NCBI RefSeq assembly: GCF_012641335.1
Contig: NZ_JABAID010000001.1
Span: forward strand, 124,001 to 188,000
Reading direction: 5' to 3'
Origin: Novosphingobium sp. ERN07
GTDB taxonomy: Bacteria; Pseudomonadota; Alphaproteobacteria; Sphingomonadales; Sphingomonadaceae
DNA: 64,000 bases
A program made the translations under genes and the position numbers. A model generated the notes under the pieces. The model saw only the letters and a program-made list of their open reading frames with translations. It was not told the DNA's origin and searched no databases. Positions 10,712 through 20,940 of the stretch are shown here, one piece after another (the first letter of the stretch is position 1; each line of letters starts with the position of its first letter).

Positions 10712-13246
10712 ATGACCGCCAATACCACTCCTGAACGCTTCGATCCCGCCATTGCCGACACCCGCTGGCAGCAGGTGTGGGACGAAAAGCAATCCTTCCG
10801 CGCCGACGATTCGAGCGTGAAGCCCCGCAGCTATGTGCTGGAGATGTTCCCCTATCCATCGGGGCGCATCCACATCGGCCACGTGCGCAACTATACGATG
10901 GGCGACGTGCTGGCCCGCTACAAGCGGATGCGCGGGTTCGAAGTGCTGCACCCGATGGGCTGGGACGCCTTCGGGATGCCGGCCGAAAACGCGGCGATGG
11001 AAAAGGGCGTCCACCCCGGCGGCTGGACGCGCGACAATATCGCCAACATGAAAGCGCAGTTGAAGCGGCTGGGCTTCGCGCTCGACTGGAGCCGCGAGAT
11101 CGCGACGTGCGAGCCGGAGTATTACGGCCACGAACAGGCGCTGTTCCTCGATCTGTACGCTGCGGGACTTGTCTATCGCAAGGAATCGACGGTCAACTGG
11201 GATCCGGTGGATCACACCGTGCTGGCCAACGAACAGGTGATCGACGGGCGCGGCTGGCGGTCTGGCGCGCTGGTGGAAAAGCGCAAGCTGAACCAGTGGT
11301 TCCTGAAGATCACCGACTTTGCCGACGAACTGCTCGAAGGGCTTTCCACGCTCGACAAGTGGCCCGAAAAGGTCCGCACGATGCAGGAAAACTGGATCGG
11401 CAAGAGCCAGGGACTGCAGTTCGGCTTCACGCTTTCGAATGGCGAGCGCGTTGAGGTTTATACCACCCGGCCCGACACGATCTTTGGCGCGAGCTTTGTG
11501 GCCGTGGCGGCGGACCATCCGATTGCGCAGGGCGTGGCGGCTGGATCAGCTGAGGCGCAGGACTTCATTGCGCTGTGCAAACAGGGCGGGACGACCGCAG
11601 CCGAACTGGAAACGGCGGAGAAGCTGGGCTTCGACACCGGGATCACCGCAAAGCATCCGTTCACGGGCGCGGACCTGCCGGTCTACATCGCCAACTTCGT
11701 GCTGATGGAATACGGCACCGGCGCGATCATGGCCGTGCCGGGGCATGACCAGCGCGACTTTGATTTTGCGACCAAATACGGGTTGCCGATCCTGCGTGTA
11801 GTCGCCGCCGATCCCACCGACGCGGACAAGCCCTTTGCGGGTGAAGCCGAGGCGGGCGATGGCGTGCTGGTGAACTCCGGCTTCCTTGATGGCATGAGCG
11901 TGGCTGACGCCAAGGCTGCGGTGATTGCCCGCGCCGAGGGCGAAGGCTGGGGCGAAGGCAAGACGGTGTGGCGCCTGCGCGACTGGGGCGTTTCGCGCCA
12001 GCGCTATTGGGGCACGCCGATCCCGTTCATCCATTGCGAGGTTTGCGGGGTGGTGCCGGTGCCCAAGAAGCACCTGCCGGTAACGCTGCCTGAGGACGTG
12101 ACGTTTGACGTGCCGGGCAATCCGCTGGATCGCCACCCGACGTGGAAGCATGTGGACTGCCCACAGTGCGGCCATGCCGCGCGGCGCGAGACGGATACGC
12201 TGGATACCTTCGTCGATTCGTCGTGGTATTTCCTGCGCTTTGCCAGCCAGCCCGAGGATCGTCCGTTCGATCCAGAGGAAATCAAGCGCTGGCTGCCGGT
12301 GGAGCAGTATATCGGCGGGATCGAACACGCGATTTTGCACCTGCTCTATGCCCGGTTCTGGACGCGCGCGCTGGCGCGGATTGGCAAGATCGAGGTGACC
12401 GAGCCGTTCGGCAGCCTGTTCACGCAGGGGATGGTCACGCACGAGACGTATGAGCGTCGCAATCCCGACAACGGCCAGCCGGTGTTCTTTTCGCCTGCCG
12501 AAGTCGACCGCACGGGCGATGGCGCAACTCTGAAAGCCGATGGCGCGCCGGTGGACGTTGGCCGCGTGATCAAGATGTCCAAGTCCAAGAAGAATGTAGT
12601 GGACCCGGACGAGATCGTTGCGAAGTATGGCGCGGATGCGATCCGCTGGTTCATGCTTTCGGATTCGCCGCCAGAGCGCGACCTGCCGTGGTCCGAAGCC
12701 GGGATCGAAGGTTGCGCGCGCTTCGTGCAGCGGTTGTGGCGTCTGTTCGGACAGTTCGATGCGGCTGCGGCTGGCGAGGATAAGGCGCTGGACCGCAAGA
12801 CGCATCAGACCGTCGATCTTGTGGCAGCCGATATCGAAGCGCTGGGCTTCAACAAGGCCGTGGCGCGCATCTATGAACTGACCGGCGCGATCGAAAAGGC
12901 CGCGCCATCGGCCAGCCGCTCTGCCGCGATTGCCAAGCTGTTGCTGCTGGTTGCGCCGATGATGCCGCACTTGGCCGAGGAAGCCCACGCGCGCTTTGGC
13001 AGCGGTCTTGTGGCTGACGAAGCATGGCCCGAAGTCGATCCCGCGCTGCTCGTCGATGATGAAGTGACCGTGGCAGTGCAGGTCAAGGGCAAGCTGCGCG
13101 ATACGCTGACTGTGGCCAAGGGCACGCCGAAAGAAGAGCTTGAGCGCCTTGCCCTTGCGTCCGAGAAAGTGCAGCGTGCGCTGGAAGGGGCGGAAGTGAA
13201 GAAGGTGATTGTCGTGCCTGACCGTTTGGTGAACCTTGTCGCCTAA
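10712..13246 (+). CDS. leuS: Leucyl-tRNA synthetase
   Basis: An 844-aa class I aminoacyl-tRNA synthetase that charges tRNA-Leu. The HIGH motif is in PSGRIHIGH (54-57). The CP1 editing domain lies at roughly 220-410. The KMSKS loop (KMSKSKKN) is near residue 620, and the anticodon-binding and C-terminal domains follow. Length and order are normal for bacterial LeuS. ATG 10712 has AGAGAG upstream. Its last codons overlap the start of lptE by 11 nt, so leuS, lptE and holA probably form one operon, an arrangement common in alphaproteobacteria. Confidence 0.98.
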   Translation: MTANTTPERFDPAIADTRWQQVWDEKQSFRADDSSVKPRSYVLEMFPYPSGRIHIGHVRNYTMGDVLARYKRMRGFEVLHPMGWDAFGMPAENAAMEKGVHPGGWTRDNIANMKAQLKRLGFALDWSREIATCEPEYYGHEQALFLDLYAAGLVYRKESTVNWDPVDHTVLANEQVIDGRGWRSGALVEKRKLNQWFLKITDFADELLEGLSTLDKWPEKVRTMQENWIGKSQGLQFGFTLSNGERVEVYTTRPDTIFGASFVAVAADHPIAQGVAAGSAEAQDFIALCKQGGTTAAELETAEKLGFDTGITAKHPFTGADLPVYIANFVLMEYGTGAIMAVPGHDQRDFDFATKYGLPILRVVAADPTDADKPFAGEAEAGDGVLVNSGFLDGMSVADAKAAVIARAEGEGWGEGKTVWRLRDWGVSRQRYWGTPIPFIHCEVCGVVPVPKKHLPVTLPEDVTFDVPGNPLDRHPTWKHVDCPQCGHAARRETDTLDTFVDSSWYFLRFASQPEDRPFDPEEIKRWLPVEQYIGGIEHAILHLLYARFWTRALARIGKIEVTEPFGSLFTQGMVTHETYERRNPDNGQPVFFSPAEVDRTGDGATLKADGAPVDVGRVIKMSKSKKNVVDPDEIVAKYGADAIRWFMLSDSPPERDLPWSEAGIEGCARFVQRLWRLFGQFDAAAAGEDKALDRKTHQTVDLVAADIEALGFNKAVARIYELTGAIEKAAPSASRSAAIAKLLLLVAPMMPHLAEEAHARFGSGLVADEAWPEVDPALLVDDEVTVAVQVKGKLRDTLTVAKGTPKEELERLALASEKVQRALEGAEVKKVIVVPDRLVNLVA

Positions 13247-13733
13247 GCGTCTGCTTTTGCTGAGCGCACCGCTGGCGCTGTCGGCCTGCGGGTTGCAGCC
13301 GATGTATGCGGGCGGTGGCAACGGCACGGTGGCGCGCGCGCTTTCGGACATCGCGATTGCGCCCATCGAAGGGCAATCGGGCTGGCTGGTGCGCAATGCA
13401 CTGGCCGACCGGCTGGGCGCTGGCGCGAAAAGCGATGGCTCGCGCTATCGGTTGGACATCCGGCTGGATGACAAAGTTGAAGGCCTTGGCCAGCTTTCCA
13501 ACGACACGATCACGCGCGAACGTCGCACCTTGCGCGCGCGCTACCAACTGGTGGACCAGCAGAGCGGCGAAGTGCTGCTGGATGCCACCGCCGGGTCCGA
13601 CGCCGGGTTCGACGTGGTGAACAGCGAATATGCGGTGATCGCGGCAGAGCAGACCGCGTTGGAAAACCTGTCGCAGGAAGTGGCCGACCAGATCGTCACC
13701 CGCGTTTCGGTGCGCTTGCGCCAGAGCCGTTGA
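13236..13733 (+). CDS. lptE: LPS-assembly lipoprotein LptE
   Basis: A 165-aa outer-membrane lipoprotein that plugs LptD in the LPS export machine. The start must be TTG 13236: the preceding in-frame codon pair includes a TGA at 13230-13232, and only this start gives a complete signal ([18 protein letters not shown], lipobox LSAC, then GLQPMY, the hallmark of alphaproteobacterial LptE). The gene overlaps the leuS 3' end by 11 nt and ends 7 nt before holA, matching the usual leuS-lptE-holA order. The partner LptC/LptA genes are 43 kb away in this window. Confidence 0.92.
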   Translation: MSPKRLLLLSAPLALSACGLQPMYAGGGNGTVARALSDIAIAPIEGQSGWLVRNALADRLGAGAKSDGSRYRLDIRLDDKVEGLGQLSNDTITRERRTLRARYQLVDQQSGEVLLDATAGSDAGFDVVNSEYAVIAAEQTALENLSQEVADQIVTRVSVRLRQSR

Positions 13734-13740
13734 GGCGGCG

Positions 13741-14766
13741 GTGAAAGTCACCCAGAAGAACTTCGCATCCAGCGCCGCCCGCGCAGTAAAGGATTGCCGC
13801 ATCTTCTATTTCTGCGGCCCTGACGAATCGGGGGCTAGCGATGCCGCCGCCCGGATCGCCGCACTTCTGACCGAATCGCTGGGCGCGGCGGAGAAGGTCG
13901 AACTGGGCGGAGCGGACTTGCGCCGCGACCCGGTGAAGTTGGCGGATGAAGCGCGCTCCGTCTCACTCTTCGGTGACAGGCGGATCATCCATGTCCGCGC
14001 CACAGGCGACGATGCGCACGATGCGGTAGAGAATCTGCTGGAAAGCCCGGTCGATGGCTGGCCGGTGATCATAGTTGCCACATCCGCCACCGACAAATCG
14101 CGCATCGCGAAGCTGCTGGACAACCGCGACGACGCGATGGTCGGCATGTTCTACTTGCCCGACCTGCGATCCGTGGCCGGGACAGTGCGCAGCATGGCCG
14201 ATGCAATGGGCGTGCGATTGACCGACGATCTGGCCGAACGAATCGCCCGATCAACCGCGCTCGACACGCGCATGGCGCGCAGCGAGATCGAGAAGCTGGC
14301 GCTGTTCCTCGATGCGAGTCCGCAGGCCCCCCGCCCTGCGGATGCTGCAGCGCTGGACGAGATCTGCGCGGTGAGCGAAGACGATGGCATGATGCCGCTG
14401 GTCAACGCCGTGCTGGGCGGCAAGGCGCGGCGAATTCCCGCCGAACTTGCACGGATGCGCGAACAGGGCATCAACCCTGTGGGTCTGGTTCTTGCGCTCC
14501 AGCGCCGCACTGCACAACTGGTTCAGCTTACCGCCCGGATGGGCGAACGCAGCGATGTGGACAGCTTCGTCCAGCAGGAAAAAAGTGTCTTTTTTCGGGA
14601 CCGGCAAGACATCTCGCAGCAGTTGAAGCGCTGGCGCGGTGCGCGCCTCACGCGGTTGTGCGAGCGCCTGATGATGCTGCACCGCACACTGATCGAGGAC
14701 AATCGCAACGGGGAACTGGCTGTTGCACAAGGCCTTGCCGAGATTGCACGCGCTGCTGCGCGATAA
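13741..14766 (+). CDS. holA: DNA polymerase III subunit delta
   Basis: A 341-aa clamp-loader subunit that opens the beta clamp during replication. It has the N-terminal FYFCGPDESGASDAAARI nucleotide-fold start, the region LARSTALDTRMARSEIEKL, and the C-terminal collar domain with the long helices. GTG 13741 follows a GAGGCGG ribosome site and lies 7 nt after lptE. Length and order agree with alphaproteobacterial HolA. Confidence 0.93.
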   Translation: MKVTQKNFASSAARAVKDCRIFYFCGPDESGASDAAARIAALLTESLGAAEKVELGGADLRRDPVKLADEARSVSLFGDRRIIHVRATGDDAHDAVENLLESPVDGWPVIIVATSATDKSRIAKLLDNRDDAMVGMFYLPDLRSVAGTVRSMADAMGVRLTDDLAERIARSTALDTRMARSEIEKLALFLDASPQAPRPADAAALDEICAVSEDDGMMPLVNAVLGGKARRIPAELARMREQGINPVGLVLALQRRTAQLVQLTARMGERSDVDSFVQQEKSVFFRDRQDISQQLKRWRGARLTRLCERLMMLHRTLIEDNRNGELAVAQGLAEIARAAAR

Positions 14767-14959
14767 ACTGTGGCGGTTTTCCGTTAGCTCGTGTGGTAAA
14801 TCTCACTAAGGGACAGGAACCTGCTTGCTATCGCAGCAGCACTAGGTATTTTTGCGCAGTGCAATAAGAACAGGTCGGTCGTCACAAGCACAAGTTCGAA
14901 CCTGGGTTAACCTGTCAGACTTTGGCAGGCTATCCAGGGATGAGGGGCAAGCAGAAGCG

Positions 14960-16363
14960 ATGACGAAGCACATCCCGGCAAGCGAAATGCGCGCGTCGCA
15001 GGAACGCAGGCGGGTTACCTTACCTTTGGCTCCATCACTGGAGCAGCGGCGGTTGCAGCTTTACGCTGTATTCCTGCTGCTGGATGCGCTGGCCATCTTC
15101 GGCGGGCTTGGCACAGCCTCGTGGTTGTACCTGGGCGATTTCTTCGAAGCTGATTCGCTGCTGCACACCCAAGTGATGATCCCGCTGTACTGGACCATCG
15201 CGCTCAGCCTTCAGGTCTATTCGCTTACCGCCCTCCGCCGCATCAACTTTGCACGCGGACGTGCGATGGTGTCGCTCGTCGGAGCAGAGGCTGTCCTGCT
15301 GTTCGTCGGCTTTGCAACCAAGAGCACGGACGATTTCTCGCGCGTTTCCGCCATGCTTGGCCTCGCGCTCAGCATGGTATTGCTGGTCTGGCTGCGGTCG
15401 TTGGTATGCCCACTGATCCGCGCACGGTGCGGCGAAGCGGCAACCAACACGCTGCTGATCGACGATGGCGGCGCGGCACTGCGCGTGGCACACGCCTTTC
15501 ACATCGATGCGCGCGAACATCATCTTGCGCCGGATCTGGGTGATCCGCACATGATGGACCGCCTCGGTCTCTACATGCTCAATATGGACAGGGTTCTGGT
15601 AAGCTGCCCACCGGAACGCCGTGCGGCATGGGCGCTGGTATTCAAGAGCGCGAACGTTTCGGGCGAGATCGTCGATCCTGATGTGCGCACGCTGGGCGTG
15701 ATCGGTGCGCGGCGGGAACGCGATTACGGCGCGCTGATCGTGGCCAGCGGACCGCTGGGCCTGCGCGCGCGCGTGATCAAGCGCGCGCTCGACGTGACAC
15801 TGGCGGGTGGTGCCGTGCTGGCCTTTGCCCCTCTGCTGTTGCTGGTGGCGCTTTTGGTCAAGCTGGAAGACGGTGGCCCGGTGTTTTTCGTGCAAAAGCG
15901 CACGGGGCGCGGCAACCGCTTCTTCCCGATCTTCAAGTTTCGTTCGATGCGCGTGGAAAAGCTGGATGCCAGCGGCAACCGCTCCGCCAGCAAGGACGAT
16001 GATCGCATCACGCGCATCGGCCGCTTCATCCGCCGCACGAGCATTGATGAACTGCCACAGCTTTTCAACGTCTTGCGTGGGGAAATGTCGGTCGTTGGCC
16101 CGCGTCCGCACGCCATCGGCTCACTCGCCGGTGACAAGCTTTTCTGGGAAGTCGACCACCGCTACTGGCTTCGCCACTCGCTCAAGCCCGGCCTGACTGG
16201 GCTTGCACAAGTGCGCGGCCTGCGTGGCGCAACGGATACCGAAAACGATCTGGCGCACCGTCTTCAGGCCGACCTCGAATATCTCGATGGCTGGACGATC
16301 TGGCGCGATCTGAAGATCATCGTCAACACCGCGCGCGTCCTGATTCACGACCGCGCATTCTGA
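14960..16363 (+). CDS. Polyprenyl-phosphate hexose-1-phosphate transferase (priming glycosyltransferase)
   Basis: A 467-aa WcaJ/GumD-type enzyme that starts repeat-unit assembly by moving a sugar-1-phosphate from a nucleotide sugar to undecaprenyl phosphate in the inner membrane. The N-terminal half has four to five membrane segments and a degenerate nucleotide-fold region. The catalytic bacterial sugar transferase domain covers about 275-467: the RALDVTLAGG entry segment, PVFFVQKRTGRGNRFFPIFK, the RRTSIDELPQLFNV loop and VGPRPH. ATG 14960 is chosen; the frame is open upstream but lacks a better start. It opens the exopolysaccharide locus. The sugar is probably glucose or galactose. Confidence 0.92.
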   Translation: MTKHIPASEMRASQERRRVTLPLAPSLEQRRLQLYAVFLLLDALAIFGGLGTASWLYLGDFFEADSLLHTQVMIPLYWTIALSLQVYSLTALRRINFARGRAMVSLVGAEAVLLFVGFATKSTDDFSRVSAMLGLALSMVLLVWLRSLVCPLIRARCGEAATNTLLIDDGGAALRVAHAFHIDAREHHLAPDLGDPHMMDRLGLYMLNMDRVLVSCPPERRAAWALVFKSANVSGEIVDPDVRTLGVIGARRERDYGALIVASGPLGLRARVIKRALDVTLAGGAVLAFAPLLLLVALLVKLEDGGPVFFVQKRTGRGNRFFPIFKFRSMRVEKLDASGNRSASKDDDRITRIGRFIRRTSIDELPQLFNVLRGEMSVVGPRPHAIGSLAGDKLFWEVDHRYWLRHSLKPGLTGLAQVRGLRGATDTENDLAHRLQADLEYLDGWTIWRDLKIIVNTARVLIHDRAF

Positions 16364-16405
16364 TCCGACCCGTTCGAGCCGAAAGGTTTTTCCGTGTCTG
16401 TAGCA

Positions 16406-17380
16406 TCAGACGGCCGGATGGGGCGTAGCTGGACAGGTGAGTCCGGGTATCTCGCCCTGCAACCGCTCCACGCGCTTGGCGAACGAGCGGTGCGTGGGCG
16501 CGCGCAGAAAGCCCAGCCAGTCACGCTTGCGCAAACGGTCGAACAGCATGACGCCTGCAGAGGCGTGATACCCCGCGCAGTGCAGCAGTTGCAGCCCCAG
16601 CGAATCGGCAGCGTCTTCCATGCGCCTGCGCTTGCCAATGCCGCCGCCCCGGCGATCACGGTGGATGATGTGCGCCATTTCGTGCCCCGCCACCATCGCC
16701 AGTTCATCGTCGTTGGCCGAGAGCGTGACGAGGCCGGTAGAGATCGACACGTTGCGCGCATCGCTGTGCGCATCGATGCTGCGGTCTGCTTCAAGCACCA
16801 GCCGAACGGCGCAATGGCGTGCCGGCATAACGCTGACTGTTCTGCTCTGCGCGCCACGACGCACCACCAGATCGATAGCTTGGCCCTGCGGTGTGGCCGC
16901 AATATCGCCCAGCACCGCTTCGGCAACCAAAGGTCCGGCCTTGTGGCGTTCGATTATCGAATCGACCGTCTGTCCGTTGACCGCTTCGATCTCGTCCCCC
17001 ACCATCAGCCCCGCCTGAGCAGCCGGACCGTCTGGAATCAGCGCCGCGACGACCGGCCACTCGCCCATGCCGAGCGTCCGGGCGAGCAAAGGCCAATCTG
17101 CCTTGCGGTAGGCCCGGCGATCATCAAGGACAGCGCCAATGTCGGACGCCATCGTCGGGCACAGATCGCCGGAGACCTGCCGCAAACGCCATTCGACCTG
17201 CGCCACGCGCGCCATGTCAAAGCGCAATCGCACCGGCCAGGCAGCATCGGTATCAACGGAATCCGCAGCATCGGAAGGATGGGCCGCGAAAAGCGCCATC
17301 GTGCCAAACATTGCCATGCAGCAGCGCATCCAGACTTTGCTGCGCGGTCGCGCGCTAGATGCGATCTTATCTGCGATCAT
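16406..17380 (-). CDS. PDZ-containing M48-type metalloprotease
   Basis: A predicted secreted zinc peptidase of about 324 aa. From ATG 17380 it has a signal-like segment (about 18-40, ending near AAHPSDAA), a PDZ domain (about 110-185, with LIPDGPAAQAGLMVGDEI and VNGQTV), then a catalytic part with HEMAH (233-237) and the downstream ExxxD (MEDAADSLG) expected for M48 ligands. PDZ before the protease core is an unusual order; the family is known from sphingomonads. A longer start (17455) is possible but has no ribosome site. It is divergent from the nucleotide-sugar dehydrogenase gene and convergent with the priming transferase. Confidence 0.8.
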   Translation of the reverse strand: MIADKIASSARPRSKVWMRCCMAMFGTMALFAAHPSDAADSVDTDAAWPVRLRFDMARVAQVEWRLRQVSGDLCPTMASDIGAVLDDRRAYRKADWPLLARTLGMGEWPVVAALIPDGPAAQAGLMVGDEIEAVNGQTVDSIIERHKAGPLVAEAVLGDIAATPQGQAIDLVVRRGAQSRTVSVMPARHCAVRLVLEADRSIDAHSDARNVSISTGLVTLSANDDELAMVAGHEMAHIIHRDRRGGGIGKRRRMEDAADSLGLQLLHCAGYHASAGVMLFDRLRKRDWLGFLRAPTHRSFAKRVERLQGEIPGLTCPATPHPAV

Positions 17381-17623
17381 ACCGACGTCATTCCTTTGGG
17401 CCCCTTTGACTTTGGCAAAGGACAGCCGCGCCTTGGCCCAGAAAGGGATATGCATTTATGCTTATGCCGCATTGCACCATTTCGACATGCTTGCTAGGTC
17501 CAAAATGGAACCATCCAGAAGACCGTTCGAGCGCAGGTTCGAACATCTTCTTTGCGCAAGCCATCTGCAACCGATGACTCGCGCAAAACGCGCGGAATTA
17601 TTGCCAGCCGACAGGAGTATACA

Positions 17624-18889
17624 TTGAAGATCGCCATTCTCGGCCTTGGCTATGTGGGTTGCACTGCAGCAGGATGTATTGCCAGCCAAGGGCACCATGT
17701 CCTCGGCATCGATGTGAGCGCGGGCAAGGTTGATACGCTCAACGCCGGACGTTCGCCGGTCTATGAGCCGGGACTGGACGATCTGATCGGCAAGGCGCGC
17801 GCCGAAGGCCGTCTGGACGCCGTGACCGAGATCGGTAACAAGTTGGACGATGCCGATATCGCTATCGTCTGCGTCGGCACGCCAAGCGGCGTCGATGGCG
17901 CACACAACATGAGCTTCATCGTGCAGGTCACGCGCGCCATCGCGGCGTCGATCAAGCCCGACCGCGCGCAGCCGCTGACCGTGGTCTACCGGTCCACCAT
18001 GCGCCCCGGCACGACCGAGCAGATGATCCTGCCGATCTTCCGCACCGCGTTGGGCGACGCCTGCGACCGGCTGGTGGAACTGGTCTACAACCCTGAATTC
18101 CTGCGCGAAGCGACCGCGATTGAGGATTATTTCCACCCGCCCAAGATCGTGCTGGGCACGATCGACGGCACACCTTCGGAAAAGATGGTTGCGCTGCACG
18201 ACGGCATCGAAGCGCCGATCTTCCACGTGGGCATCCGCGAAGCCGAGATCACCAAGTTCGTCGACAACACGTGGCACGCGGTAAAGGTGGCCTTCGCCAA
18301 CGAAGTGGGCCGCGTGTGCCAGAACCTCGATATCTCGGCACGCCAGGTGCACCAGATCTTCGTATCTGACACCAAGCTCAACATTTCGCCCTACTACACC
18401 CGTCCCGGCGGGCCGTTCGGCGGATCATGCCTGCCCAAGGACGTGCGCGCGCTGCAGCATATCGCAGCCGATACCGGGGCGCAGACCCACCTTGTCGATT
18501 CCCTGCTGCGCAGCAACGATGCACACAAGCACCACCAATTCCTGCAAGTGACACAGGGGCTTGAACCGGGTGCGCGCGTGCTGCTGGTGGGCCTTTCGTT
18601 CAAGGCCGATACCGACGACTTGCGCGAAAGCCCGGCGGTGGACATGGCGCGCAAGCTGCTCGACGCGGGCTATGCGCTTGATGTCTATGATCCGCAGTTG
18701 AAGCCCGAAAGTCTTGTTGGCCAGAACCTTGGCTATGCCTATGCGATCCTGCCAACCATCGACGGGCTGCTGGTAGACAAGGCCACTGCCGAAAGCGGTG
18801 ATTATGCAGTGGTTATCGCCACCAACCGGCTGATCAAGGATTTGTCCTTGGGCAACAAGCGTGTCGTCGATGTGAGCGCGATTGCATGA
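17624..18889 (+). CDS. Nucleotide-sugar 6-dehydrogenase (GDP-mannose/UDP-sugar type)
   Basis: A 421-aa enzyme that oxidises the C6 alcohol of a nucleotide sugar to a carboxylate with 2 NAD+. The TTG 17624 start is set by AGGAG 6 nt upstream and gives the exact N-terminal dinucleotide fold KIAILGLGYVGC. The catalytic cysteine is in GGSCLPKDVRAL (about residue 268). This last sequence, with VRAL, is closer to GDP-mannose dehydrogenase (AlgD) than to UDP-glucose dehydrogenase. A second, clear Ugd is at 58476-59780, so this one may make another acidic sugar for the polymer. Its stop overlaps the next gene (ATGA). Confidence 0.88.
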   Translation: MKIAILGLGYVGCTAAGCIASQGHHVLGIDVSAGKVDTLNAGRSPVYEPGLDDLIGKARAEGRLDAVTEIGNKLDDADIAIVCVGTPSGVDGAHNMSFIVQVTRAIAASIKPDRAQPLTVVYRSTMRPGTTEQMILPIFRTALGDACDRLVELVYNPEFLREATAIEDYFHPPKIVLGTIDGTPSEKMVALHDGIEAPIFHVGIREAEITKFVDNTWHAVKVAFANEVGRVCQNLDISARQVHQIFVSDTKLNISPYYTRPGGPFGGSCLPKDVRALQHIAADTGAQTHLVDSLLRSNDAHKHHQFLQVTQGLEPGARVLLVGLSFKADTDDLRESPAVDMARKLLDAGYALDVYDPQLKPESLVGQNLGYAYAILPTIDGLLVDKATAESGDYAVVIATNRLIKDLSLGNKRVVDVSAIA

Positions 18890-20139
18890 ACGCGCCCGTC
18901 GCCGCCTCTGACTTCGAGTTTCCCACGGAGATTCCAGGCCTTCCGCTAAAAGGCAAGAAGGTGCTGATCGTGGTTGAAAACCTGCCGCTGCCATTCGACC
19001 GGCGCGTTTGGCAGGAAGCGCGGACGCTCAAGGCGGCGGGCGCGCTGGTTTCGATCATTTGCCCCACCGGCAAGGGATACGAAAAGCGGTTCGAGGTGAT
19101 CGACGGCATCGATATCCACCGCCACCCGCTGCCGATTGAGGCGAGCGGCGCGCTGGGCTTTTTGCTGGAATATGGTGCAGCGCTGTTCTGGGAAACGGTG
19201 CTGACGTGGAAGATCTTGTTCAAGCGCGGGATCGACGTGATTCAGGGCTGCAATCCGCCAGATCTGATCTTTCTTGTCGCGCTGCCGCTGAAGCTCTTCG
19301 GCGTGAAGTACATCTTCGATCACCACGACATCAACCCAGAGCTTTACGAAGCCAAGTTCGACAAGCGCGGCTTCTTCTGGAAACTGATGGTGCTGTTCGA
19401 AAAGCTGACCTTCAAGGCCGCCGACGTTTCGATGGCGACCAACCAGTCCTATCGCCAGATCGCCATCGAACGCGGCGGGATGGACCCGGACAAGGTTTTC
19501 GTGGTCCGTTCAGGCCCCGATCTCAGCCGTTTGAAGCGCGTGCCCCCGGTGGATAGCTGGAAGAACGGGCGCAAGTACCTGGTCGGCTATGTCGGCGTGA
19601 TGGGCGATCAGGAAGGCATCGATCTGCTGATCGATGCCGTTGAACACATCGTGCGCGTGAAGCAACGCGATGATATCCAGTTCTGCCTGGTGGGCGGCGG
19701 GCCAAGCCTTGCCAAGCTGAAGACGCTGGTGGCGGACAAGGGGCTTGCGGACTTCATCCACTTCACCGGTCGCGCGCCCGATCAGGATCTGTTCGAAGTG
19801 CTTTCGACGATGGACGTGGGCGTGAACCCTGACCGGGTAAACGCGATGAACGACAAGTCGACCATGAACAAGATCATGGAATACATGAGCCTTGAAAAGG
19901 CGATGGTACAGTTCGACGTTACCGAGGGCCGTTTCTCGGCGCAGGAAGCCTCGCTTTACGCCAAGGCAAACGATCCGGTCGACATGGCCGACAAGATCAT
20001 CGAACTGATCGAAGATCCGGCCCGCCGTGCCGAAATGGGCAAGTTCGGGCGCAAGCGCGTGGAAACCGAACTGAACTGGGGCCACCAGATCGCACCGCTG
20101 ATCGCGGCCTATCGCAAGGCGCTGCGGCTGGATGCCTGA
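18886..20139 (+). CDS. Glycosyltransferase, GT4-like
   Basis: A 417-aa GT-B-fold glycosyltransferase, likely cytoplasmic or membrane-attached, that adds one sugar of the exopolysaccharide repeat. The N-terminal domain begins KKVLIVVENLPLPFDRRVWQ and holds YIFDHHDINPELY. The C-terminal donor domain shows YLVGYVGVMGDQEGIDLLI and CLVGGGPSLAKLK. The acceptor and donor cannot be read from sequence. It overlaps the dehydrogenase gene by 4 nt and is followed by a convergent membrane-protein gene. Confidence 0.88.
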   Translation: MNAPVAASDFEFPTEIPGLPLKGKKVLIVVENLPLPFDRRVWQEARTLKAAGALVSIICPTGKGYEKRFEVIDGIDIHRHPLPIEASGALGFLLEYGAALFWETVLTWKILFKRGIDVIQGCNPPDLIFLVALPLKLFGVKYIFDHHDINPELYEAKFDKRGFFWKLMVLFEKLTFKAADVSMATNQSYRQIAIERGGMDPDKVFVVRSGPDLSRLKRVPPVDSWKNGRKYLVGYVGVMGDQEGIDLLIDAVEHIVRVKQRDDIQFCLVGGGPSLAKLKTLVADKGLADFIHFTGRAPDQDLFEVLSTMDVGVNPDRVNAMNDKSTMNKIMEYMSLEKAMVQFDVTEGRFSAQEASLYAKANDPVDMADKIIELIEDPARRAEMGKFGRKRVETELNWGHQIAPLIAAYRKALRLDA

Positions 20140-20158
20140 AGCGGCCCGTCATAAACCT

Positions 20159-20722
20159 TCAGCGGCGACGCTGGTGTCCGGTACGGGCGGCGTAGAGCCA
20201 TGCCAGCGCGCCGGTCATTGCGGTCGCGCCTATATCCACGATCCAGTTGAGGCGCGGCCCGCGATAGAGCAGCACGTCGAGAGCGTGCAGGGAAACCACG
20301 CGGACAACGATGAGGATTACCATCGCCGCGCAGGCCAGCCCTGCCATCAGGGCAATGCGCGAAAGTCCGCTGGACCGCAGCACCCCGCTGCTGATGACCT
20401 TTGCGGCACCGATCATGCTGGCAATACTGCCTGCAATGATGATGCCACTGGCGACCATAGCCTGATATTCGCGGCGCTCGGCGTAAAGGCGCTCGTCGCG
20501 CAATTCGCCGCGCAGCAACTGACGCAAGCCCTCTTCGACGCCGAACAGGCGCGAAGCGGCGCAGCATACGAACAATACCACGGCAACGATCCACACCGTG
20601 CGGTGCCAGTGCGGCGTGCCGCGCGCGGCTTGCACGGAACGTGCCGCTGGCACGGCAAGAATCGCAGTGACGATATAGAACGCTGCCGCCACAAGACTCA
20701 GCAGTTCGGTAGACTTGTGCAT
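20159..20722 (-). CDS. Hypothetical membrane protein, 187 aa
   Basis: Four to five hydrophobic segments (LLSLVAAAFYIVTAILAVPA, TVWIVAVVLFVCCAAS, ASGIIIAGSIASMIGAA, LMAGLACAAMVILIVVRVVS and NWIVDIGATAMTGALAWLY). They are separated by a charged loop with an ELRDERLYAERREY helix. ATG 20722 is preferred over the longer frame to 20875, because the extension is Cys/Ser/Trp-rich and lacks a ribosome site. No family recognised. It lies on the opposite strand inside the polysaccharide locus, so its link to that pathway is uncertain. Confidence 0.65.
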   Translation of the reverse strand: MHKSTELLSLVAAAFYIVTAILAVPAARSVQAARGTPHWHRTVWIVAVVLFVCCAASRLFGVEEGLRQLLRGELRDERLYAERREYQAMVASGIIIAGSIASMIGAAKVISSGVLRSSGLSRIALMAGLACAAMVILIVVRVVSLHALDVLLYRGPRLNWIVDIGATAMTGALAWLYAARTGHQRRR

Positions 20723-20917
20723 TGCGAAGCGAAACTCCCGTTCCGTAAACAGGCGATCAGCCGGTTTGCTGCTTCGCAGCATAAGCCATCGCGTGTTTCC
20801 TGCCAAAGTGTCACAGGCCTGTCCAGAACTGGCAGAACATGGCAGTTTTCCCAACCTAGGCCAGACTTGCGCCAAAGGTGTGCGGGGGGTATGCTGTTAA
20901 TACTTAATATGCCGAAT

Positions 20918-20940
20918 AGTTTTTCAGGCAGTTTTTCAGG
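20918..20940 (+). repeat. Two 11-bp direct repeats in the wza leader
   Basis: AGTTTTTCAGG occurs at 20918-20928 and 20930-20940, the second directly abutting the GTG start of the export gene. The duplication repeats the weak ribosome-site sequence CAGG. Confidence 0.7.

Noticed and set aside
11546..13396. 616-codon minus-strand open frame opposite leuS
   Set aside because: Antisense to leuS and lptE; Arg/His/Gln-rich composition and no motif.
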